A stretch of DNA of 64,000 nucleotides. Source: Methylobacterium platani (lineage in GTDB: Bacteria > Pseudomonadota > Alphaproteobacteria > Rhizobiales > Beijerinckiaceae). Positions 28,440 to 36,886 of the stretch are shown one piece after another (the first letter of the stretch is position 1; the number at the start of each line of letters is the position of its first letter). Under the pieces are notes generated by a model that was given only the letters and a program-made list of their open reading frames with translations, searched no databases and had not been told where the DNA came from. The stretch lies in contig NZ_LWHQ01000021.1 of the NCBI RefSeq assembly GCF_001653715.1, positions 10,696 through 74,695 on the forward strand, read 5' to 3'. A program made the translations under genes and the position numbers.

Positions 28440-29708
28440 CTACTCGATCCGGGTGGGGGCGCCGGGCGCAGCCGCCTGCGCCTCGGTCGCGTCCTGCGGC
28501 CGCTCGGTGACGGGGAGCCCCGGGCGGACCCGGAACTGGCCCTCGACCACCACCCGCTCGCCGGCCTTCAACCCTTGAGCCAGGGCGGCGCGGCCGTCGC
28601 GGGAGGCCAGCACCTCGATCGCGCGGCGCTCAGCAACGCGGTCGGGCCGCACCACCCAGACGAAGCTGCCCTCCTGTCCCGGCTGCACCGCCGCCTGCGG
28701 CACCGTGACCGTGCCGGGCCGCGAGCCGAGATCGACCTCGATGCGGACGTACTGGCCGGGCCAGAGCCGGTCGTCCTCGTTGGGAAACAGCGCCCAGGCC
28801 GTCACCGTGCCCGAGGCCTGGTCGACGCTCGAATCGACGAAGGAAAGCCGGCCGGTCGCCAGCACCGCCTCGCCGCCGCTGGGATAGACCCGGACCGGCG
28901 CTGTGCCGGGGCGGGCGAGCGCGGCACGCAATCCGTCGAGGTCGCGCTCGGGCAGCGAGAAGGTGGCGCGCAACGGCCGCATCTGCGTGATGGTGACGAG
29001 GCCGGTGCCGGCCGATTCGTTGCCCTTGACGAGGTTGCCGGTGGTGACGAGCACCCGGCCGAGGCGGCCGGCGATCGGCGCCCGCACGGTGGTGTAGTCG
29101 AGCCGGACCCGGTCGGCCTCGATCGCCGCCTGCGAGGCCGCGACGTTCGCCGCCGCGACCTTGGCCTCGGCCGAGGCGACGTCGAACTGCGCCTGCGAGG
29201 CGGAGGAGCGCGACAGCAATTCGCCGACGCGCCGCACGTCGTTCTGGGTCCGCACCTGGGTCGCCTGGTCGCGGGCGAGGGCCGCCTCGTCGCGGGCGAG
29301 CTGGGCCCGGATCTCGCGGTCGTCGAGGCGGTAGAGCACGTCGCCGGCCTTCACCACCTGGCCGTCCCGGGCGAGCTGCTCGGTGATGACCCCGTCGATG
29401 CGCGGCCGCACGATCACGCTCGCCATCGGCTCGACCCAGCCCACCGCCGAGCGGGTGAGCGCGAGGTCGGTGATCCCGGCCGCTACCGTGGTGACGACGG
29501 GGCGCGACGCGGCGGGATTAGCCGGCGCCGGGGGAGCCGGCGGCACGTAGGCGACCGGCAGGTGCTCGGGCAGGGCCTGGGCGAGGGCCGGCGGCAGCGA
29601 CCCCCGGGCGGTGCTCCAGGCCGCGCCCGTGTCGCCGCCGTGGCGCTGCACGAGCCATCCCGCCCCGGCCGCGAGCAGCGCCAGGAGGACGAGGACGAGG
29701 CGGATCAT
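28440..29708 (-). CDS. RND efflux periplasmic adaptor (MdtA-like)
   Basis: The membrane-fusion protein bridges the RND pump to the outer-membrane channel. The 422 residues begin with an anchor helix (MIRLVLVLLALLAAGAGWL) and a Pro-rich linker. SVIVRPRIDGVITEQLARDGQVVKAGDVLYRLDDRE is the split lipoyl domain start. A coiled-coil hairpin of about 60 residues and beta-barrel/MP domains follow. Its start overlaps the TetR stop (ATGA) and its stop lies 4 bases before the pump, so regulator, adaptor and pump are one operon. Confidence 0.92.
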   Translation of the reverse strand: MIRLVLVLLALLAAGAGWLVQRHGGDTGAAWSTARGSLPPALAQALPEHLPVAYVPPAPPAPANPAASRPVVTTVAAGITDLALTRSAVGWVEPMASVIVRPRIDGVITEQLARDGQVVKAGDVLYRLDDREIRAQLARDEAALARDQATQVRTQNDVRRVGELLSRSSASQAQFDVASAEAKVAAANVAASQAAIEADRVRLDYTTVRAPIAGRLGRVLVTTGNLVKGNESAGTGLVTITQMRPLRATFSLPERDLDGLRAALARPGTAPVRVYPSGGEAVLATGRLSFVDSSVDQASGTVTAWALFPNEDDRLWPGQYVRIEVDLGSRPGTVTVPQAAVQPGQEGSFVWVVRPDRVAERRAIEVLASRDGRAALAQGLKAGERVVVEGQFRVRPGLPVTERPQDATEAQAAAPGAPTRIE

Positions 29709-30343
29709 CGCGGGGCTCCGTCAGGATGGGCGGCGGCGCTCAGGCCGTGGAGGAAGAAATCGGCGACCGCCGAGGAGGCCGGCGCGCGCCGGCCGGTGCC
29801 GTGCACCGCCATGCGGATGCCGCCGAGGATCATCAGCACCGCGAGGTCGACGTCGGGCACGGCGAGCTCGCCGGACGCGATCCCGGCCCGCAGCACCTCG
29901 GCCAGGGCGCCGCGCAGGCCGTCGAAGCCCTCGCGCAGGACGCGCCGGCTGCGCTCGCCGAATTCGGCGCCGCGCCCCTCGATCGCGGTGAGCGCCGGCG
30001 ACAGCGCGCCGATGCGCTCCAGCACCAGCCCGACCGCCCGGCGCAGCCGCGCCGCGGCATCCCGCTCGGGGATCGCCCCGACGGCGTCGCGCAGCTCGGC
30101 CAGCGTCCAGGCGAGGCCGGCGATGAACAGGGCTTCCTTGGTGGGGAAGTAGCGATAGAGCGTCGGCTTGGCGACGCCGGCCGCGGCCGCCACCGCGTCC
30201 ATGTGGACGGCGGCGTAGGGAAGCCCCGAGAACAGCGCCATCCCGGCTTCGAGGATGCGGCGGCGACGTCTGGGATCGAGCGCGCGCTCGGGTTGAGGGC
30301 GCGCGACGGGAGGGCGATCGGCGTGGCGTGCGGCGTCGCTCAT
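29705..30343 (-). CDS. TetR/AcrR-family repressor of the RND operon
   Basis: The 212-residue protein has an N-terminal helix-turn-helix of TetR type: RRRILEAGMALFSGLPYAAVHMDAVAAAAGVAKPTLYRYFPTKEALF read as helices 1-4, with the recognition helix at about 57-65. It also has a C-terminal ligand-binding helical bundle. It is the first gene of the operon and lies 6 bases from a perfect 10-bp inverted repeat, so it very likely represses itself and the pump and is released by a pump substrate. Confidence 0.9.
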   Translation of the reverse strand: MSDAARHADRPPVARPQPERALDPRRRRRILEAGMALFSGLPYAAVHMDAVAAAAGVAKPTLYRYFPTKEALFIAGLAWTLAELRDAVGAIPERDAAARLRRAVGLVLERIGALSPALTAIEGRGAEFGERSRRVLREGFDGLRGALAEVLRAGIASGELAVPDVDLAVLMILGGIRMAVHGTGRRAPASSAVADFFLHGLSAAAHPDGAPR

Positions 30344-30349
30344 GAAGGC

Positions 30350-30375
30350 CTAACTGAACTGACGGGTTCAGTTAG
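30350..30375. promoter_or_regulatory. TetR operator of the RND efflux operon
   Basis: CTAACTGAAC, six bases, GTTCAGTTAG: perfect 10-bp arms, 26 bp in all, immediately before the repressor start codon at 30343. The size and symmetry match dimer sites of TetR regulators, and no other palindrome of this quality lies in this intergenic region. Confidence 0.8.
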
Positions 30376-30485
30376 GGGTGCGGCGTGCCGGACTGGCAAG
30401 CGTTCGTTTCTGCGACATGATGGCGCAACATGGGCGTCCGGGGATAACGATCCTGCCGGGCGGACGCGCGCCGATCCGGCGATGC

Positions 30486-30770
30486 CTATCGCAGCAGCGG
30501 ATCGGGCTGGTAATCCTTGCGCAGCCTGGTCACCTGATCGGGCGTCAGCGCATACGGCGCTGTCGCATCGGCGAGAGACCCGGAGAAGATCCGCAGGTCG
30601 TTCCGGGCTACCTTCAGGATGTTCTCGCCGCTGTACAAGCCGTATGCGACCGGGACGATCACGGTCCCGGTGATGCCGCGCCCGAATACGGCAAATTTGA
30701 CATCCCAATGCTCTGGCGTCGCCGAGAGCCTGCAATGCATGTTGGCTACGCCGAACGACACCTTGTCCAT
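30486..30770 (-). CDS. Small unknown protein
   Basis: The 94-residue protein starts MDKVSFGVANMHCRLSATPEH and reads as a compact beta-rich domain (WDVKFAVFGRGITGTVIVPV), with no signal or membrane segment. The ATG at 30770 has GAGGAGG upstream, which decides the start against a longer frame. Base composition is somewhat lower in GC than its neighbours. No family recognised. Confidence 0.6.
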   Translation of the reverse strand: MDKVSFGVANMHCRLSATPEHWDVKFAVFGRGITGTVIVPVAYGLYSGENILKVARNDLRIFSGSLADATAPYALTPDQVTRLRKDYQPDPLLR

Positions 30771-31315
30771 CGTCGTCCTCCTCCGCGCATCCGGTCCGCG
30801 GTCGGGAAGTACAACCTTCGATCGACATTCCTGCTGTCGATGCATCTGAAAATCCGGGCTATCCCCAATCATCGCAGCCGACTGTCAGTCACAATCGGAG
30901 ACGTGATTGTGGAAGCTCTTACTATTTTTGGGCCGGTCGGGCCCGGACTTAATATGTTAACAGGTTAAGCCGCTCGCTTCACTGCTCGGCGAGACAAAAA
31001 GGACTGTTGTCCTATTCGCGGGCCGTCAGGCCGGGCTCGAGTGGCGCGATGGGGCAACGAGCCTGACGCCGTCCACCCGGGGGTCCGTTCGAGCGGGATC
31101 TTCTTTCATGAGCCGAAAACAGCAGGACATATCCCACCCTCCAACCCCATCCTGGGGTGAAAGCGTGGGATATCCATGATCATCCCGGTTTTGCCGATGG
31201 AGGCACCGCTCGAACAGGCTCCGACCGCCGGCGTCGCGCGGGCACCGGGAGGAGCGATCGGGCCGCCGACGAGCGACGGATCCGCCCCCGGCGGGTCCGT
31301 CCTCGCGGCCGGGCC
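30771..31315. other. AT-richer intergenic region with nested inverted repeats
   Basis: No gene is supported. The stretch 30830-31000 is less GC-rich than the surroundings. At 31129-31173, ATATCCCAC and GTGGGATAT enclose a second palindrome, CCCCA-TCC-TGGGG (31145-31157), giving a two-tier hairpin. AGGAC-TGTT-GTCCT near 31000 is another small hairpin. These may mark regulatory RNA or protein-binding sites; their target is unclear. Confidence 0.5.
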
Positions 31316-31867
31316 TCAGACCAGATGGATCGCGTGCGGCGCGAACAGCCCGACCGCCAGCATCGCGACCCCGATCACCCCCAGCGCCCCGCCGGCGAAG
31401 CCGAGCGCGACGATGCCGGTGATGACCTCGGCCGAGGCGAGCACGATGCCGATCTGGAAGGCGGCGGAGCCGAGCTCGTAATGGTGGTAGCGGGCCAGCG
31501 CGAGGTCGCGCTTCTCCTCGGCCTTCTTGGCCTTGGCGGCGAGTTCCTTGCGGCCGTCGCCGGAGGCCGGGTCGGAATCCCAGCGCGCCATGGTCTTGGC
31601 CCATTCCTCGACCTGCTTCTTCACCGCCTCCGGCGAGGCGCTCGGCTCGAGGGCGATCTGCTCGCTCGCCGTCTTCAGCACCGTGGCGCGGATCGTGCGG
31701 GCCTGGAAATAGGCCCAGAGGTTCGAGGATTCGACGTTGGCGCCGAGCGCGTCGGTCTGCGCGCTCTTCGCCAGGGTCTCGCCGAGGGCGAGGAACAGCG
31801 CCAGGACCGAGATCAGCAGCGCGATTTTCTTGTTGGAGCTGTCCGCGGCTCCGTGACCACCCGACAT
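31316..31867 (-). CDS. DUF4337-type membrane protein
   Basis: The 183-residue protein has one helix near the N-terminus (IALLISVLALFLALGET) and two at the C-terminus. Between them lies a charged helical segment with SSNLWAYFQARTIRATVLKTASEQ, the mark of DUF4337. The function is unknown. The ATG at 31867 has AGGGGGA upstream; the frame to 31963 is longer but lacks a ribosome site. It is divergent from the exported-protein gene at 32098. Confidence 0.8.
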   Translation of the reverse strand: MSGGHGAADSSNKKIALLISVLALFLALGETLAKSAQTDALGANVESSNLWAYFQARTIRATVLKTASEQIALEPSASPEAVKKQVEEWAKTMARWDSDPASGDGRKELAAKAKKAEEKRDLALARYHHYELGSAAFQIGIVLASAEVITGIVALGFAGGALGVIGVAMLAVGLFAPHAIHLV

Positions 31868-32097
31868 CGTCGTCCCCCTCACCTTGACGTCATCACCGGC
31901 GCATCCGGCATCCCGCCCGGCGAAACCCTGCGGCAGGACGAAGACCAGCCGTGCCCGCGACACGGCGAATCGGCGGCGCCCGCGCCTTCATAGCCGGGCC
32001 GCGCCCGCCTGCCAGCCCCCGCTTGCGGCGCGGCCGCCGAGCGGGCACGCCTCACGCCACGGCCCCGCCCGCGGGCCGATCCGGAGAGACGCCCGCC

Positions 32098-32820
32098 ATG
32101 CCGCATGCCCGCCGCCGCCTGCCCGCCCGCCTCGTCGCGGTCCTCCCGGCGTTCCTCGTCGGGATCGCCTCCGCCCTGCCCGCCCGGGCCGCGGCGCCGG
32201 ACTGGCCCGACACCTATCTCTCGCGCGTCGAGGCGACCGCGGTGGTGCAGAGCCTCAACGCCGCCCTTCTGGCGAGCCGCAGCGCCACCGCGACGCTCGA
32301 AGGGTGGTGCGCCGCCCACCGCATGGCCGAGGCGCCGCGCCTCGTCGCCCGGCTGGAGCGGGGCGTCGACAAGCCGGCGACGCCCGAGACCCGCAAGCGC
32401 CTCGCGGTCGGGCCGGACGAGCCCCTGCGCTACCGCCGGGTGCGGCTCGCCTGCGGTGACCACGTCCTGTCGGAGGCCGACAACTGGTACGTGCCCGCCC
32501 GCCTGACCCCGGAGATGAACCGGGTGCTGGAGACCACCGACACGCCGTTCGGCCGGGCGGTGTCGTCGCTCGGCACCACCCGCCAGACCGTCGGCGCCGA
32601 GCCGCACTGGCAGCCCCTGCCGGAGGGCTGGGACCAGGCGCCGCCCCCGGCCCCGGCCTGCGGGACGCTCGCGGTGCCCGCGCACCTGTTCAGCCACCGG
32701 GCGGTGCTGTTCACGGGCGAGCGCCAGCCGTTCTCCGAGGTGGTCGAGACCTATACGCGGGAAGTGCTGGACTTCGCCCGCGCCCCGCGCCCGGCGGACC
32801 CGGCCTGTCCCAAGCCCTGA
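32098..32820 (+). CDS. Exported protein, possibly UbiC/UTRA-like fold
   Basis: The protein has 240 residues with a clear signal peptide (MPHARRRLPARLVAVLPAFLVGIASALPARAAA, read as basic, hydrophobic and AxA parts). The middle reads LRYRRVRLACGDHVLSEADNWYVPARLTPEMN followed by TDTPFGRAVSSLG. That pattern recalls chorismate-lyase/UTRA domains, where a WYVP..L and TDTPFG strand pair line the pocket. Export would be odd for true chorismate lyase, so this is a guess at fold, not function. Confidence 0.6.
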   Translation: MPHARRRLPARLVAVLPAFLVGIASALPARAAAPDWPDTYLSRVEATAVVQSLNAALLASRSATATLEGWCAAHRMAEAPRLVARLERGVDKPATPETRKRLAVGPDEPLRYRRVRLACGDHVLSEADNWYVPARLTPEMNRVLETTDTPFGRAVSSLGTTRQTVGAEPHWQPLPEGWDQAPPPAPACGTLAVPAHLFSHRAVLFTGERQPFSEVVETYTREVLDFARAPRPADPACPKP

Positions 32821-32947
32821 CGGCGATCCCGGCGGACCGGGCGGACGGGCGTCGACCGGTGGGCAGCAGACTTGCATCCGGGGCAGGAACCCGAATGCTC
32901 CCGATCTGTATGTTCAGGCCGGGCCCGACGGAGGACGACCGACGCGG

Positions 32948-34615
32948 ATGGACACGACCCTGACCCTGCTCGACCTCTGCGGCGCGGTGGCGCTGCTGCT
33001 CTGGGGCATCCACATGGTGCAGACCGGGGTGCAGCGCGCGCTGGGCCCGCACCTGCGCCGCCTGCTCGGGGTCGCGCTCGGCAACCGGGTCAAGGCGCTG
33101 GCGGCGGGCCTCGGGGTCACGGCGCTCCTCCAGAGCAGCACCGCGACCGGCCTGATGGTCGCCTCCTTCGCCGGGGCCGGGCTGGTGGCGGTGGTGCCGG
33201 CGCTCGCCGTGATGCTCGGCGCCAATATCGGCACCACGCTCATCGTGCAGGTCCTGTCCTTCGACGTCGCCCGGGTGGCACCGGTCCTGGTGCTGGTCGG
33301 CGTGATCCTGTTCCGCCGCGGCGCCGAGCCGCGCACCCGCGACCTCGGCCGGGCGGCGATCGGCCTCGGGCTGATGCTGATGGCGCTTTCGCGCCTCGTC
33401 GAGGTGATTCAGCCCTACGAGGACGTGCCGGCCCTGCGGGTGCTGCTCGGGGCCGTCGCGACCGATCGGCTGGTCGCCCTGGTGATCGGCGCGGTGCTGA
33501 CCTGGGCGGCGCATTCGAGCGTCGCGATCGTGCTCCTGGTGATGTCGTTCACCCAGGCCGGCGTCCTGCCGCTGGAGGCCGGGATGGCGCTGGTGCTCGG
33601 GGCCAATCTCGGCTCGGCCCTCAACCCGGTGCTGGAAGGCGCGCGCGACGGCGAGGCGGCGGGGCGCCGGGTGGCGCTCGGCAACCTCCTGACCCGGGCC
33701 GCCGGCTGCGCCGTCGCCCTGCCCTGCCTCGGGCTGATCGGCCCGCACCTCGTCACCTGGCAGCCGGACCTGTCGCGGGCGGTGGCGGATTTCCACACCG
33801 CCTTCAACCTCGTGCTCGCGCTGGTCTTCCTGCCGGCGCTCACCCCCTTCGCGGCCCTGCTGCGCCGGCTGGTGCCGGAGCGGATCGACGCCCACGATCC
33901 CGGTCGGGCGCTCCACCTCGACGAGGCCGCGCTCGAGACGCCGCCGGTGGCGCTCGGCGCGGCCGGCCGCGAGGCCCTGCGGATGGCCGACGTGCTCGCC
34001 GAGATGATGGCCGGCGCCGGCGAGGCGCTGACCGGCGGCGACCGCACCAAGGTCGCGCAGATCCGCCGCATCGACGACACCCTCGACCGGCTCAACGCCG
34101 CCATCAAGGCCTACCTGGTCCGCCTCGATCCCGAAGCCCTGAGCGAGGACGACGAGCGCCGGATCGCGGCGCTGCTGGCCTTCACCACCAACCTGGAACA
34201 TGCCGGCGACATCCTCTCGCGCAACGTGATGACCCACGCCGCCAAGCGCCTGAAGCGCGGGCTCGCCTTCTCGGCCGACGGCGCGGCCGAGGTGGAGGCG
34301 CTGCTGGCGCGGCTCCAGGCCAATCTCGGCGCGGCGGGCGCGGCCTTCCTGACCGAGGATCCCCGCGCCGCCCGGCGGCTGGCCGACGAGAAGGCGGTGT
34401 TCCGGGATCTCGAGGCGCGGGCGACCGAGGGCCATTTCCGCCGCCTGCGGCAGGCCGGCGGGGTCGCGGGCCCGGGTCCGGCGGAGGCCGCCGCGCTCTA
34501 TCCGGACCTCGTGCGCGACCTGAAGCGGGTCAACGACCACCTCGTCGCCGGGGCCGCCTACCCGATCCTGGAGAGCCGGGGCGCCCTGCGCGCGAGCCGG
34601 CTCGAGGCGCCGTGA
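32948..34615 (+). CDS. Na+/phosphate cotransporter family protein with PhoU-like tail
   Basis: The inner-membrane protein of 555 residues has two inverted repeats of the Na/Pi (SLC34-like) fold. The signature pair is present: LLQSSTATGLMVASF in the first half and AHSSVAIVLLVMSF in the second. GANIGTT and GANLGSALN follow them. The last 200 residues form PhoU-like helices (RMADVLAEMMAGAGEAL, NLEHAGDILSRNV). Such proteins import phosphate or export it under control of PhoU. It has no operon partner. Confidence 0.88.
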   Translation: MDTTLTLLDLCGAVALLLWGIHMVQTGVQRALGPHLRRLLGVALGNRVKALAAGLGVTALLQSSTATGLMVASFAGAGLVAVVPALAVMLGANIGTTLIVQVLSFDVARVAPVLVLVGVILFRRGAEPRTRDLGRAAIGLGLMLMALSRLVEVIQPYEDVPALRVLLGAVATDRLVALVIGAVLTWAAHSSVAIVLLVMSFTQAGVLPLEAGMALVLGANLGSALNPVLEGARDGEAAGRRVALGNLLTRAAGCAVALPCLGLIGPHLVTWQPDLSRAVADFHTAFNLVLALVFLPALTPFAALLRRLVPERIDAHDPGRALHLDEAALETPPVALGAAGREALRMADVLAEMMAGAGEALTGGDRTKVAQIRRIDDTLDRLNAAIKAYLVRLDPEALSEDDERRIAALLAFTTNLEHAGDILSRNVMTHAAKRLKRGLAFSADGAAEVEALLARLQANLGAAGAAFLTEDPRAARRLADEKAVFRDLEARATEGHFRRLRQAGGVAGPGPAEAAALYPDLVRDLKRVNDHLVAGAAYPILESRGALRASRLEAP

Positions 34616-34679
34616 TGTCGCGTCCTCCGGGACACGGCATCCGGAGCCGGCACGGCGCCGAAGCGGCGTCGCGACCCGC

Positions 34680-35021
34680 TCAGCGCGGCGCCAGCGCCTG
34701 TTCCAGCCCGGCGAGGTGCCGGGCCGCCGCTGCCGCCGCGTCGCGCTCGATGGCGCGGTAGGAGGCGATCAGCCGTTCGCCGAGCGGCGTCAGCCGGGCC
34801 CCGCCGCCGCTGCGCCCGCCGACCTGCCCGGCGACCACCGGCTCGGCGAAGGCGCGGTTCAGCTCGTCGGCCAGCATCCAGGCCCGGCGATACGACATCC
34901 CGAGCGCGCGGCCCGCGGCCGAGATCGAGCCGTGGGCGGCGATGGCCTCGAGCAGGCGGATCTTGCCCGGCCCGACCCGGATCCCGGGGGCGAGGTCGAG
35001 GCGGAGGCTGAGCGTGGACAT
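34680..35021 (-). CDS. ModE-like winged-HTH regulator (DNA-binding domain only)
   Basis: The 113-residue protein consists of the N-terminal LysR-like domain seen in ModE: GPGKIRLLEAIAAHGSISAAGRALGMSYRRAW with recognition helix SYRRAWMLADELN, then GGRSGGGARLTPLGERLI. The molybdate-binding MOP domains are absent, as in the short single-domain homologues of alphaproteobacteria. No molybdate transport genes lie nearby, so the signal it reads is unknown. It is divergent from the GntR cluster. Confidence 0.8.
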   Translation of the reverse strand: MSTLSLRLDLAPGIRVGPGKIRLLEAIAAHGSISAAGRALGMSYRRAWMLADELNRAFAEPVVAGQVGGRSGGGARLTPLGERLIASYRAIERDAAAAAARHLAGLEQALAPR

Positions 35022-35172
35022 GCGGGGCTCGAAGTTCTGGGACGAAGCGGCCTGCGGAACGACCCGGCCGGCGAGGGCGGGCACGCCGGTGCCCGGCCGC
35101 CGCGTCGATCCCCCTCGTAGCACGCCCCGGCCGATCCGCCGTGCCGCGAGATGCCGGTGCGACCTTTCAGTC

Positions 35173-35192
35173 TTGACAGACTGACATGTCAG
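35173..35192 (+). promoter_or_regulatory. Promoter/operator of the GntR cluster
   Basis: TTGACA (35173-35178) is a perfect -35 hexamer, and CTGACATGTCAG (35181-35192) just downstream is a perfect 12-bp palindrome in the spacer. A regulator bound there would block transcription. The natural candidate is the GntR protein encoded 30 bases away. The -10 is not clear. Confidence 0.5.
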
Positions 35193-35222
35193 CGTGATCC
35201 TGCTCCCGGAGGCACCGTCGGG

Positions 35223-35900
35223 ATGAAGCAGCGCGACCAGGCCTACGACGCCTTCGTCCAGCACCTGCTCGGCGGGCATCTGGCCCCAGGCTCCTTCGTG
35301 ACGCAGCGCGAGCTCGTCGCGCTCACCGGCCTGCCCCTCGGCGCCGTGCGCGAGATGATCCCGCGGCTCGAAGCCGACGGGCTGATCGCGACCCTGCCCC
35401 AGCGCGGACTCCAGGTCGCGGCGGTCGACCTGCGGCTGGTGCGGGAGGCGTTCCAGCTCCGGGAGATCATCGAGACCGCGGCGGTGGCGCATTTCGCCCG
35501 CACCGCGCCGGCCGCCCTGGTGGCCGCGCACCGGGCCGCGCACGACCGCGTCAGCGCGGCGGCGCGGGGGGGCATCACGCCTGCGCTGATCGCCGAGGCG
35601 CAGGCCATCGACTGGGGCTTCCACGACGCGGTCGTCGCCCATCTCGGCAACGGTCTCGTCAGCGAGATCCACCGGGTCAACCTCATCCGCATCCGGGTGA
35701 TCATGCAGAGCCGCGTCGCGCTCTCGCCCGAGGCGCTGCCGCCCGCCTTCGTCGAGCACGCGGCGATCCTGGCGGCGGTGGAGGCGCGCGATCCCGACGC
35801 CGCCGCCGCGGCCCTGCGCCGCCACCTCGACACCTCGCGCCGCCGGGCCCTCGGCCTCGATCCCGAGGACGCCGCGCCCGCCTCTCCCGCCACCCCCTGA
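35223..35900 (+). CDS. GntR-family regulator, FadR/FCD type
   Basis: The 225-residue protein has an N-terminal winged helix (QRELVALTGLPLGAVREMIPRLEADGLI, recognition around 30-45) and a C-terminal FCD effector domain with the metal-binding His pattern spread over FHDAVVAH and HAAIL. FCD regulators respond to small carboxylates. It leads the run DapA-like, FAD oxidase and ribokinase on the same strand and probably controls them. The start at 35223 follows CGTCGGG-type weak ribosome sequence. Confidence 0.85.
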   Translation: MKQRDQAYDAFVQHLLGGHLAPGSFVTQRELVALTGLPLGAVREMIPRLEADGLIATLPQRGLQVAAVDLRLVREAFQLREIIETAAVAHFARTAPAALVAAHRAAHDRVSAAARGGITPALIAEAQAIDWGFHDAVVAHLGNGLVSEIHRVNLIRIRVIMQSRVALSPEALPPAFVEHAAILAAVEARDPDAAAAALRRHLDTSRRRALGLDPEDAAPASPATP

Positions 35901-35936
35901 GAACCCGGCGCGCGACGCGCCGTCCCGGAGGACCTC

Positions 35937-36821
35937 ATGAACGACGCCATCACCGGCCTGTGGGTCGCCCTCGCCACGCCGCTCGACGAGGACGGCGCGG
36001 TCGATCACGACGCCCTCGTGCGCCACGTCCGGTTCCTGATCGAGCGGGGCTGCGACGGCGTGGTGCCGTTCGGGACCACCGGCGAGGGCACGTCGTTCTC
36101 CGCGTCCGAGCGCCTCGCCGCGGTCGAGGCCCTGCTCGCCGCCGGCATCCCGGCGGCGCGGATCGGCCTCGGCACCGGCATGCCGGCGATTCCCGACGCG
36201 GTCGCGCTGACGAAGGGCGCCCTCGCCCTCGGCCTCGTCCACGCTCTCGTGCTGCCGCCCTACTTCTACCGCGACGCGACCGAGGCCGGGATCGTCGACG
36301 CCTTCGCGGCCTATCTCGACGGCGTCGGCGACGACCGGCTGCGGGCGAGCCTCTACCACATCCCGCAGACCTCCGGGGTCGGGCTGCCGCCGGCGGCGGT
36401 CGCGACCCTGCGGGCGCGCTACGGCCGGCTCGTCGCCGGGGTCAAGGACAGCTCGGGCGACTTCGCCCAGTTCCGGGCGTTCCGGGCCGCGGCGCCGGAC
36501 GTCGCGGTCTGCGTCGGCAACGAGGCCGACATCGCCCGGGCGCTCGCCGAGGGCGGGGCCGGCACGATCTGCGGCATGGCCAATCTCGTGCCGGATCTGG
36601 TGCGGGCGATGTTCGCCGATCCCGCCGCCGAGGGCCCGATGCGGGCGGCGATCGGCCTCATCGCCGGGCCGTTCGTGCCGGTGCTCAAATCCGCCCTCGC
36701 CGCGACGACCGGCGAGGCCGCCTTCGGCCGGGTGCGCCCGCCGCTGGTCGCGGCGGAGGCCGGGATCGGGCAGCGCATCGCGGCCGAGCTCGCCGGCCTC
36801 GCCCGCGCCGCGGCGGCGTGA
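35937..36821 (+). CDS. DapA-family aldolase/dehydratase in a catabolic cluster
   Basis: The TIM-barrel enzyme of 294 residues has the Schiff-base Lys in LVAGVKDSSGD, the Tyr in ASLYHIPQTSG, and FGTTGEGTSFSASER for the substrate carboxylate. DapA itself has YNVPGRT at the Tyr loop; here YHIPQTS argues for another keto-acid, such as a sugar acid or hydroxy-keto acid. It follows the GntR regulator by 36 bases and precedes a FAD-linked oxidase by 65, suggesting a degradative route that yields a 2-hydroxy- or 2-keto-acid. Confidence 0.85.
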   Translation: MNDAITGLWVALATPLDEDGAVDHDALVRHVRFLIERGCDGVVPFGTTGEGTSFSASERLAAVEALLAAGIPAARIGLGTGMPAIPDAVALTKGALALGLVHALVLPPYFYRDATEAGIVDAFAAYLDGVGDDRLRASLYHIPQTSGVGLPPAAVATLRARYGRLVAGVKDSSGDFAQFRAFRAAAPDVAVCVGNEADIARALAEGGAGTICGMANLVPDLVRAMFADPAAEGPMRAAIGLIAGPFVPVLKSALAATTGEAAFGRVRPPLVAAEAGIGQRIAAELAGLARAAAA

Positions 36822-36886
36822 GACAACGCGAAGGCCATCGCGACGAGCGGCGATCCCACGCCGCCGCACCCCGGGAGGAGAGACCT

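Noticed and set aside
30378..30968. 196-codon plus-strand frame opposite the 94-residue gene
   Set aside because: No ribosome site, Arg/Pro-rich and overlapping the TetR operator; the minus-strand gene has a strong GAGGAGG site.
35151..35222. Upstream extension of the GntR gene to 35151
   Set aside because: The extension would place the start inside the -35/palindrome region; the ATG at 35223 matches the usual GntR length.
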